A DNA stretch of 12,982 bases, from contig RBNI01005141.1 of the NCBI GenBank assembly GCA_003990745.1, positions 1 to 12,982 on the forward strand, read 5' to 3'. Source of the stretch: Jimgerdemannia flammicorona. Taxonomy: Eukaryota; Mucoromycota; Endogonomycetes; Endogonales; Endogonaceae. Numbering within the stretch: the first letter of the stretch is position 1; the number at the start of each line of letters is the position of its first letter. Made by a program: the position numbers and the translations under genes. Under the pieces are notes generated by a model, which saw nothing but the letters and a program-made list of their open reading frames with translations, had not been told where the DNA came from and ran no database searches. This document shows, piece after piece, positions 1-7,341 of the stretch.

Positions 1-3000
1 CTACCCCTCCCCGATGAAAGACCACCTTGTCTAACACTATTGCCACTCTCCCCCCACTTTGCTCACAGATCCTCACCACCAAACCACAACGTCAGCTCCC
101 CTGAGGACCCCAACCCACCCACCATCCAGTCAGCAGATTCCCCAACAGCCCTTCCCATCATAACACCTTCTCCCCCAGCCCCAGCTGTTGGCCCTCCTCA
201 AATACAAAAAGCCAATGGCCCGCAGTCCTACCCATATTGCTAATACCCATCCTATAGTGAGCCAACTATTACCCACCCCACTCACGAGCTGAGATCTCAA
301 GTCCTCCCATCGATCTCCCTCCCCCACCAGCCTGCACCTCATATCCAGCCGATCCCCTATCTCAGCCCAAAAGTCCCCCACCTCCGCAACATTCTCCACC
401 ATATCACCCAGAACTTGGGGGGAAGCCACCTCCATACCTCTGTGCTCCAAGACCAGATACCGGCCCAGTCCCACTCCTTGCCAACCCCTGCCACCTGCCA
501 GCCACTTGGCCAAAGATCCTGGCCAAGCCCCTGCTGGCACTCTACTCCCTCCCCAATATCGAACATAGTAAGTGGTGCACCCCCCAGGAGCAATCTATCC
601 CAATGCCACATATTTGGCCCCCACACTACCTCCCTCTCATTGCCTTACCAGCACAGGCCAATTCAGTGAGCTCCATCAGCCACACCCCACCAAAAGCCCT
701 TAAACCACAGCCACTATATTTCATTAAGCCCCACCAAAGAGAGCAGATCGCCAGAGGACCCCCGAGGAGATGTTCACATCTTCCATACCTTCTGCATCAG
801 AGGCACCCAACCTCTACCCTGCAGTTCCACAGCTCTTTTCAACCACCAGGCTCGCAAACAGTGCAGCCTCTTAGGAAAGTCCACCAGCCCAAGGCCTCCC
901 CTGACTACTGGTCTCGCAAGAGTGTCCCAACTGACCTAGGACCTCCTCTCCACCCAAATCTAATCTCTAGCCATCTTCATCAGCTTCTTCACTACCCATG
1001 CTGAGAAGGTGATATGCCATATACCACAGCTTGGGGAACCAGTAAACATTCAGAATTGATACTCGCTCTGCTAGAGAGATATGGCAACCTCCCCATCCTC
1101 GAAGGGCCTCTCCCCAAATGTTCACCCTGCTCTCCCACCACCCTTGTGGCAAGACAGAACTGTACACAGAGAGGAAGATGCCCAAATACCACACCACCTC
1201 ACCAGTAGGGACAATTGTTCCAATGACATCCCCACCCACTAGCCCATTCCCTAGCACCATTGTCTCATACTTATGCCAGTTGAGCTTCACCCCTGAGTGG
1301 GCCTCATACCATTCCACAGTCTCCTGTTGTGCTGCTACATCTGCCACATTCCCAAGTCCAACCACCATATCATCTGCAAAGGCCCCCACCTTCCACACTA
1401 TACTATATATAGAGAGCCCTGCCACCTTCTGGCGAATCCTATCCATCAATGGCTCTAGCGAAAGGGTATACAGAATAGGGGACAGAGGGTCCCCCTGAGG
1501 AACTCCTCTTCCCAAGGAAAACGCCCTCCCACGGTGACCATTACACATCAGAGCTGCCTGACTGCTCCCCAGCAGACTCAACATAGAGGCACTAAACCTT
1601 GGGGGAACTCCAATTCGGTCCAACACCTTGCCCAGCCACACCCACCATATACAGTCGTAGGCCTTCTCTTGGTCCAAAAAGATCAACCTTCCATCCAGGC
1701 CACAGGTCCGGGCCCCTTCAATCACACTATGAACCCACGCAGTCCCATCTCTTATAAGTCTGCCCCCAACAAAGCCCTGCTGCTCCTCCCCCAGCACCTA
1801 TTGGGCAACACTCTGCAGCCTTGCGACAATCACCTTAGTCACCATCTTCCTGTCCATGTCCAGAAGCATGATCAGCCTCCAGTTCTTCCAGTCTTCTCTC
1901 CTCCCCTTATCTTTGTACAACAAGATCACCAGCCTGAGATTCTGCTCCCCTACCCACTCACTACTCTGCAGGACATGGTCACAGAGAGCAGCCATCTCAC
2001 CCTAAACTCCAGGGACATTGACCATCTTCTTCCAGAAGTCCCATGGCAGTCCATCCTCCCCAGGCACCATCCCTAGTTTAGTTGCTGCCAGGACACTCTG
2101 AATCTCTTCCCCCAGCACTGGTATGATCAAGTCACCCAGTCCAGCTATCTGTGGCAGCCCCCACTCTTCCAGTGTGTTTGCAATCTCTGCCTCATCAGCA
2201 CCCCCTTCTCCCTCACTCTATAGGCTCTGCCATCTCTCCTTCAACACCCCTAAGATTTGTTGTGTGCCATGTATCATATCCCCATCAGTATCCAGGACCC
2301 CATCCCACCGATGTCACACTCTCCTGACTTTGAGAAGTCTCGATAAGTATCCAGTAGGCTGCTCACCCTCCTCAAGCCCCTGCCACCATAGTCTAGCAGC
2401 CATGCCCCACATATGAGTCTCCTCCTCTTCTCTCAACACCTATTGTAATTCCACAATCTCCAATTTCACCCTCTTGATCCTCTAATCCTCCACCCCAACA
2501 ACAGTAAGCAAATCCACCCAATCTATTTATAATCTCCTCAGCCTGTTGGAAGCACACTTTGTACGCCTCCTCCTCTGCCTCCCAGCCTCTCTACCGGCCT
2601 CTCCCCAATAAACCCTCGCAGCCTCTTTCAATCTCATCCAGCGGACAGCCACAGGCAAACCCTCATGCCTCCAGGCAAAAATATTTGCCTGAATATCTGC
2701 CACCCACACTTCCCACAACCCTTTCTCAGCCAGTAGGGAGGAGTTAAGGCGCCAATATCTGGGTCCATCTCCACTCCCCCCAAACAGCCCCTGCCCCAAA
2801 AGTCTCCAGTGATCCGACCATAGGCACCACTCTACCTCCAATGTCTTCCAAACATCTGACCCCCAGCACTCTGCCATCAGAATCCAATCAATCCTTGGCC
2901 CAAGCCATTCACCCAATGTGTATAGACCCTCGCATCACCCCACCTCATTCTACCCATATCTCCTAATAAGCTCAATGTCTCCACCTCTTCCCATGCATCC

Positions 3001-3340
3001 AGACCTCCACTTCTGCCTCTAGCACTCCTCCCTCCATCAGTCCTGTCTAGATGCTGATCCTGAACCATATTAAAATCCCCACTGAGCACATCGACCCCTT
3101 CCTCCAAGAGAATACTCTCCTCCAGCAGCTCCCTAATCCATGCAATCCTCTCATCCCTAGCTGCAGGGCAGTAGCAAGAGCCCACCTTCACTGATTCCCA
3201 CCCTGGCTGATGCCAATCTCCCCAGACCTAGCGATCACCCTAGCTCCTGATTTCCCCCAATTCGCCTTTGCCCTTCCTCACCAAAATCGCTATCTTTTCA
3301 AGCCAAGCCGTGGCCCCACCCCATTCTCTAGTCCACTCTA

Positions 3341-3343
<3 letters not shown>
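1..3343 (-). pseudogene. ORF2 of left LINE, main part: rest of EN, RT, C-terminal region (decayed)
   Basis: ORF2 resumes downstream of the retroposon insert. In minus-strand order I see the rest of the endonuclease (a GDFN motif near 3070, and SDHW near 2820), then RT blocks: QQGFVGG just below 1790, FLDQEKAYD near 1680, GVPQGDPLSPILY near 1500, and FADD at 1369-1380. The reading frame is broken. There are two stops near 3235-3250, a 1-nt loss near 2897, stops at 2524-2526, 2002-2004 and 1798-1800 and several more between 2200 and 2500, and a frame change near 1010. Near 383, about 126 bases present in the other copy are missing; that segment holds the Cys/His cluster. Most stops replace a Trp, Gln or Arg (CGA) codon in the right copy. 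The 3' end is outside the window. It cannot encode a functional protein. Confidence 0.93.
3328..3343. repeat. Target-site duplication, copy 1
   Basis: The 16-mer CTAGTCCACTCTACCT flanks the inserted retroposon on its poly(A) side and recurs exactly at 4857-4872. The right LINE copy carries the complementary sequence only once, near 9555-9568, with no insert. That proves these are duplicated target bases from a retroposition event. The last T is shared with the poly(T) run, so the duplication is 15 or 16 bp. Confidence 0.95.

Positions 3344-3376
<33 letters not shown>
3343..3376 (-). other. Poly(A) tail of the retroposon (poly(T) on plus strand)
   Basis: An uninterrupted 34-nt T run on the plus strand, directly next to the target-site duplication. 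Read on the minus strand it is the 3' poly(A) tail of the inserted element. Its purity suggests a recent insertion relative to the decayed host LINE, though homopolymer length can also reflect slippage or assembly. Confidence 0.93.
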
Positions 3377-3652
3377 CCTCTATAGGCCGGAGCCCCATTT
3401 ATTAACTATCTAAAATCCTCATGCCATACCAGCAGCCACATTCTGCATCTCACTCCACCCTACTCTCATACTACAATTTCCAAACCAATAACAATCTAAG
3501 CACCTTTAGGATGTGAGTTGCGACCTTACTGCCCAAGTAACTAGATCCTCCTACCCAGCCTACCCCACCCAAGAGTGGGTATGAGTTATGAGCCTCAACC
3601 ACCTCAAGTACTTGGCATCTAGTGCACCTGGCCTACTTCTATTAGTACCTCT
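3377..3652 (-). other. 3' unique domain of the retroposon
   Basis: Non-repetitive sequence between the tandem array and the poly(A) tail, containing the AATAAA signal near its end. I see no convincing ORF on the sense strand and no similarity to the parts of the LINE visible here. The LINE's own 3' end is outside the window, so whether this domain copies that 3' end (a common way for non-autonomous elements to be recognised) cannot be tested. Confidence 0.75.
3398..3403 (-). promoter_or_regulatory. Polyadenylation signal AATAAA
   Basis: AATAAA on the minus strand lies 21 nt upstream of the poly(A) tract. This is the normal distance for a pol II cleavage and polyadenylation signal, and it supports a pol II transcript as the source of the insert. 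Confidence 0.85.
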
Positions 3653-4647
3653 CCATCTTGCCCATCTTGCCCATCTTACCTGGTTGCCCGGTTGCCCATG
3701 TCATTTTTCCCATTTTGCCCATCTTGCCCATGTCGCCCGTCTTGCCATCTTGCCCATCTTGCCTGTCTTGCCCGTGTTACCCATGTCTTGCCTGTGTCAT
3801 TTTGCCCATTTTGCCCATCTTGCCCATGTCACCTGTCTTGCTGTCTTGCCCATCTTGCCCGTCTTGCCCATGTTACCCGTCTTGCCCATCTTGCTCGTCT
3901 TGTCCATCTTGCCTGTCGTTTTGCCTATTTTGCCCGTCTTGCCCATGTTGCCTGTCTTGTCTTGCCCATGTTGCCCATCTTGCCCGTTTTGCGGGTCTTG
4001 CCCGTGTCATTTTGCCCATTTTGCCCGTCTTGCCTATGTTGCCCGTCTTGCCATCTTGCCCGTGTTACCCATCTTGCCCGTTTTGCCTGTTATGCCCATC
4101 TTGCTCATTTTGCCCATTTTGCCCGTCTTGCCCATTTTGCCCGTCTTGTCCATTTTGCCCATTTTGCCCGTTTTGCCCATCTTGCCCATGTCGTTTTGCC
4201 TGTTTTGCCCGTCTTACCCATGTCACCCATTTTGCTGTCTTGCCCATCTTGCCCATCTTGCCCATGTTACCCGTCTTGCCCATCTTGCCCATCTTGCCTG
4301 TCTTGCCCATCTTGCCCGTCTTGCCCATCTTGCCCATCGTTTTGCCCGTTTTGCCCGTCTTGCCCATGTCACCTGTCTTGTCTTACCTGTGTTGCCCATC
4401 TTGCCCATTTTGCCGGTCTTGCTCTGTCGTTTTGCCCGTTTTGCCCATCTTGCCCATGTTGCCCATCTTGCCGTCTTGCCTGTGTTGCCCATCTTGCCCG
4501 TTTTGCCGGTCTTGCCCATGTCGTTTTGCCCGTTTTGCCCGTCTTGCCCATGTCACCCATCTTGCCCATGTTGCCCATCTTGCCCATGTCGCCCATCTTG
4601 CTGTCTTGCCCGTATTGCCCATCTTGCCCATTTTGCCCGTCTTGCCC
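3653..4647 (-). repeat. 9-bp tandem (VNTR-like) array, about 110 units
   Basis: A near-continuous run of 9-mers on the plus strand, mainly TTGCCCATC, TTGCCCGTC, TTGCCCATG and TTGCCTGTC, with interspersed TTTTGCCC spacers. It covers about 995 bp. Blocks recur at roughly 90-96 bp, marked by TGTC(A/G)TTTTG motifs, which indicates a higher-order repeat. Because the unit length is a multiple of three and contains no stop, several frames stay open for hundreds of codons (Leu-Pro/Ile-Leu, Cys-Pro-Ser and His-Leu-Ala patterns on plus; Gly-Lys-Met/Thr on minus). I take these as by-products, not genes. On the sense strand each unit carries GGG, spaced by about 6 nt. Confidence 0.95.
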
Positions 4648-4856
4648 CGAAATTCTTGAAATCCTTATAACTTGCTGAAACTAGAAGCTATGGCTATGCT
4701 GAAAAGACCAGGTGGGACTCCTATACCTAAGGGATGAGGTACACCTGTCAGTGCTCCTTGGAGCCTATATTTGTGGCCTCCAAAACTTGAGAAGCTCACC
4801 ATCCTGGTGGCTTAGATGCGGAGCCAACTGTTTGGTCCGAGTGAAAGGTCTGTCTG
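4648..4856 (-). other. 5' unique domain of the retroposon
   Basis: About 209 bp from the duplication to the first 9-bp unit. On the sense (minus) strand I see no credible ORF, no A-box/B-box pair and no resemblance to LINE ORF1 or ORF2. It may be the 5' part of a host or element transcript. It stays open for several tens of codons on the plus strand from 4712, but nothing supports coding. Confidence 0.7.
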
Positions 4857-4872
4857 CTAGTCCACTCTACCT
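4857..4872. repeat. Target-site duplication, copy 2
   Basis: This is the exact second copy of the 16-mer at 3328-3343, adjoining the retroposon's 5' end (sense is the minus strand). Beyond it, left LINE ORF2 continues collinear with the right copy. It lies inside endonuclease coding sequence. Confidence 0.95.
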
Positions 4873-5017
4873 GATCATCCTCATCCTCACATCGAACATT
4901 CTGCAGTAAAAAAAGATCAGCCTCCAATCCCTTGAGCTAAGTAAAAATGTTCTTGCGCTGCCTAGAGCCCCGTAATCCATTCACATTCAAAGAGAAAATG
5001 TTGGTTGTACTGTTCAT
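4857..5017 (-). pseudogene. ORF2 of left LINE, N-terminal EN fragment
   Basis: This is the start of the left ORF2. The ATG at 5017 begins MNSTTNIFSLNVNGL, matching the right copy's start at 9407; both lie exactly 31 nt after their ORF1 stop. LNVNGL is the N-terminal Asn-containing motif of AP-like LINE endonucleases. Codon 27 is a TAG (4937-4939) where the right copy has Trp. The usual catalytic Glu position (LLQE in the family) is Asn here, at 4898-4900. The fragment ends at the retroposon insertion and continues at 3343 and below. It is inactive. Confidence 0.92.
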
Positions 5018-5048
5018 AAGGAATAACTATATAATGTTGTCCCATCCT

Positions 5049-7081
5049 CTACAAGTCCGCAGTCTGCTCCTCCTGCACCAAGTTCAAGGCATGTTCAGCA
5101 GCCAGTTCCCTCTCCCCTGCTTCCTGTGCTTCCAATGCTCCCAGAAGTTCTACCATTGCCCCATCTTCATGCTCCTCAAATTCCTCATAATACTCCAGAC
5201 AGACCTCCTGCCAGAGCTGCAAACCATGATGCTCTGCCCAGCAGTAGGCTGCCCACTCACCAGCAACTGCCCCAAGTTCTGCCCTCCTCACCTCATCAAC
5301 CTCATACCCCTCCTCCTCCAGGAAAACACCCAGAATCTCCACCTTCAGTGCCTCCATCACTCCATCACCATGCAGAATCCTTGCCCAATGCTCCTCAGGC
5401 ATTGCTTGCAAATCCACTTCTCCCAAAGCTTCAGCTACTAGATTGTCTATTACCATGCGCATCCACAATAGGTTCCCCACCTCCTTCCCTCCTGGGGTCC
5501 CTGGCCGCCCTGCTTCCAGCATCATAGTGTCAGCTCCTACACTGGCAGCCTCATCCCACTCCTCCTCAGGAATATCCACCAGCTCATCCTCACCAACCAC
5601 CACCACCTGACACCCTTGCCCCATATCAGGAACCCCAAAGTGCACCTGCTGGGCCCCCTGCATCCTTATATTCTCTGTCTTCCCTCTCTTCCCAACTGGG
5701 TCCCTCCTGATAAGTAGGGGAGGGGTGGCATCCAACTCCAGCTCCCACATATCAAAGGTACCATCAGCAAACAGGTCCTTGCCCAGCACCCCCCCAGTCC
5801 CTACCTCCTTTGCCTCCACCTCCTCTCCTCTTTTCCCAGCCCAGACACTGGCTTCAGCACCTCCAGACTTCTCAGTTCCAACTATTATCTTCTTCACCTC
5901 TCCTGTCATACTTGCCAACAGCTCCCTCTGCCAATTGCGTCTCTGGGCCCATTCCCACTGCTTCTTATCTATATGGACATACTTCCCATCCACAACCTCC
6001 AGATGTATCAACTCCTCATACAGCTTCCAGGCCTTCACCCTCCTCTCTACAGCACTATCCAACTCCTCCAGCACCTCCAACAAGTCCTCCTCCTCCTCTT
6101 CACTCCCTTTCCCCCTCGACACCTTGCAGACAAAGGCCCCCCACATCAGCACCGAGGGCCAGTTACTCCCCTTCCCTGTAGCCTCCTTTCCCGCCAGCTG
6201 AATCCTGACATCGACATCTCCCATCCTGATTACAGTCCCCTCCCACACTTGAAAGCCAACATCCACTATGTCACCATACTCCATCATCACCTTCTCCACT
6301 CTCTTCCTTGTCTCCTCCTTAGTCACTATGGGCACCCCCTTCACCCGAAGCTGCACCACCCTGGGGTCCCATCGCAAGCACTGCACCATGGGGACCACCA
6401 CCTCCTCAACCATGATGCCAGTCTTCAGCGCCTCATCCAGTGGACCTGCCTCCTCAAAGCCCACCTCGACCCCCTCCAGACCCTTCAAGAACTTCACCGA
6501 AGCTGCCCCAGCCACCTGCTTCGAAATAAGCCCCAGAACCATCCTTGCCGTCACTGCCAAGCCCCAGAAGCACAAGGTCACCACAAACTCCAAGATCGAT
6601 TTCTTGAGTAACGGGGCCACTGCCAGCCCTGTCACACTATCTGCCAGGTCCCCCTTCCGCATCAGAAACCCCTGCCCCACCTGGCCATCAGCCATCACAT
6701 CTCTTTTTTTTGCCAGATTCACTGTCACACCACCATCAGCAGTCCTGCCACTACCCCCAGCAGTCTCTCCACTACCCCCACCTCCCACCAGTGAAGGCCA
6801 GCTCCCCCAGTATCCTCAGCCTTCTGCTTCCCCTTCCCTCCAGCCTGATCTCTGCGGGCTCCCATTGGCCAACCCCCAGTCCTCAGTGTATCTGCAAAGC
6901 TCTGCCCCTGCTGCCCTCCAGCCCCCCCACCAGTGTCGCCGCCACTACCCGAGCTGCCCAGTCTACTCGAGCCACTGAAAGACCCCATCCCCAGCCTATG
7001 TCTCCTCCCCACATGCTGCCAGTTGAAAGCCCCAGGTCCACCCGACCTGGTATGCACCTCAGCTTGCTTGCTGCTTGACAT
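5049..7081 (-). pseudogene. ORF1 of left LINE, one frameshift
   Basis: The ATG at 7081 begins MSSSKQAEVHTRSGGPGAF and matches the right copy's ORF1 throughout. A single base is missing near 6797 relative to the right copy (compare 7620-7635), which shifts the frame inside the Gly-rich N-terminal region. After that, about 580 codons stay open to the TAG at 5049-5051. ORF1 proteins of LINEs bind nucleic acid and form the RNP with ORF2. Here the conserved centre contains a segment starting VVQLRVKGVP that resembles a small RRM-like fold (inference), followed by an acidic, helix-prone stretch. Aside from the one frameshift I see no stop, unlike the neighbouring ORF2. Confidence 0.9.
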
Positions 7082-7163
7082 CTTCTTAGTATCTTTCTCC
7101 AATAAATGACTTGAAAGTGTGTTGTGAAAGTGTGTGTAATGTGAATTGTAGTGGAGAAAGATG
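7082..7163 (-). promoter_or_regulatory. 5' leader of left LINE copy
   Basis: About 82 bp upstream of the ORF1 ATG, nearly identical in inverted orientation to 7260-7341. Both carry two ACACACTTT motifs and a shared TTATTGGAGAAAGATAC segment just before the ATG. Matching sequence stops at the CATCT boundary in both copies, so I take that as the element's 5' end. LINE internal promoters usually sit in this region, but I recognise no specific promoter motif. Confidence 0.8.
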
Positions 7164-7268
7164 CACCCACTGGGCCCCCTTCATCACCACATCCTCTGTT
7201 GTCCTTCTCTTCACTGCTGGGCCCCTCCTGATGAGAGGAGAGGGAGTGGTATCCAATTCCATCTCTCT
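7161..7268 (-). pseudogene. Fragment of a third LINE copy's ORF1, in the spacer between the two 5' ends
   Basis: The spacer between the two element starts is not unique DNA. Its plus strand aligns with 5640-5750 of the left ORF1, and inversely with about 8685-8790 of the right ORF1. It shares blocks such as CTGGGCCCCCT, TCCTCTGT and GGGCCCCTCCTGAT, and a GTGGTATCCAATTCC stretch where the left copy has GTGGCATCCAACTCC. It is more diverged than the two long copies are from each other, and has small indels. It is in the same orientation as the left copy. It is best read as residual target DNA from an older copy of the same family. Confidence 0.85.
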
Positions 7269-7341
7269 CCGCTACAATTCACGTTACACACACTTTTATA
7301 ACACACTTTCAAGCCGTTTATTGGAGAAAGATACTAAGAAG
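7260..7341 (+). promoter_or_regulatory. 5' leader of right LINE copy
   Basis: 82 bp from the shared CATCT boundary to the ORF1 ATG. It contains two ACACACTTT motifs at 7288-7296 and 7301-7309. A TATAA between them is not conserved in the left copy (CACAA there), so I do not call it a TATA box. The leader has no in-frame stop before the ATG, so the frame is open upstream, but no conserved ATG precedes 7342. Confidence 0.78.

Larger units (their letters stand above)
3343..4856 (-). mobile_element. Composite non-autonomous retroposon: 5' unique, 9-bp VNTR, 3' unique, AATAAA, poly(A)
   Basis: A 1.5-kb insertion into left LINE ORF2, bounded by a 16-bp target-site duplication and absent from the paralogous site in the right copy. 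On its sense (minus) strand it has a 5' domain of about 209 bp (4856-4648), a tandem array of about 995 bp (4647-3653), a 3' domain of about 276 bp (3652-3377) with AATAAA 21 nt from its end, and 34 A residues. These are the marks of LINE-machinery retroposition of a polyadenylated, probably pol II, transcript. It has no RT or other recognisable coding region and no clear pol III promoter in the sense direction. Its layout recalls the SINE-VNTR-Alu plan of hominoid SVA elements, although no homology to SVA is implied. It could instead be a one-off processed copy of a repeat-containing host transcript. Copies elsewhere in the genome would decide. Confidence 0.93.
1..7163 (-). mobile_element. 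LINE (non-LTR retrotransposon), left copy, 3' end outside window
   Basis: Read on the minus strand, this copy has a short 5' leader, ORF1 (7081-5049) and ORF2 (from 5017), collinear with the plus-strand copy at 7260-12982. Its 3' end lies beyond position 1, so no tail or target-site duplication can be seen. It is interrupted by a 1.5-kb retroposon at 3343-4856. Without that insert the arm is about 5.6 kb, matching the right copy. It is inactive: ORF1 has a frameshift, and ORF2 has ten or more stops, at least two frameshifts and a deletion. None of the mid-ORF2 stops is shared with the right copy, so most inactivation happened independently. Family assignment (an EN-plus-RT LINE with two ORFs) is firm. 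The named clade is not determined. Confidence 0.95.

Noticed and set aside
3343..3376. The poly(T) run as a transcription terminator
   Set aside because: It adjoins an exact target-site duplication and follows AATAAA on the other strand, so it is a retroposon poly(A) tail.
4065..4631. Minus-strand Gly-Lys-Met/Thr repeat peptides in the array's sense direction
   Set aside because: These are repeat by-products as well, with no conserved start and several equivalent frames. Coding cannot be fully excluded but nothing supports it.
3653..4647. CRISPR-like array
   Set aside because: The units are contiguous 9-mers without spacers, in a eukaryotic retroposon, and there are no cas genes.
3588..4678. 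Three overlapping plus-strand open frames of about 330-360 codons, rich in Leu-Pro, Cys-Pro-Ser or His-Leu-Ala
   Set aside because: They are open only because the 9-bp unit is a multiple of three without stops. All three plus frames and several minus frames are open at once, and they run against the element's sense strand.
4806..4845. A-box-like TGGCTTAGATG and B-box-like GGTCCGAGTG on the plus strand, suggesting a tRNA-derived SINE head
   Set aside because: The motifs are only about 26 nt apart start to start, on the antisense strand, with no cloverleaf or pol III terminator. The AATAAA and poly(A) point to pol II instead.
5725..6978. Long plus-strand open frames across the left ORF1
   Set aside because: They are antisense shadows of ORF1. 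The minus-strand reading matches the right copy's ORF1 protein closely, and the shadows have Ser/Pro/His-rich compositions expected from the antisense of Gly/Glu/Val codons.
7111..7341. N-terminal extension of right ORF1 upstream of 7342
   Set aside because: The open frame begins at a TTG and crosses the third-copy fragment and the element boundary. The first ATG conserved in both copies is at 7342.
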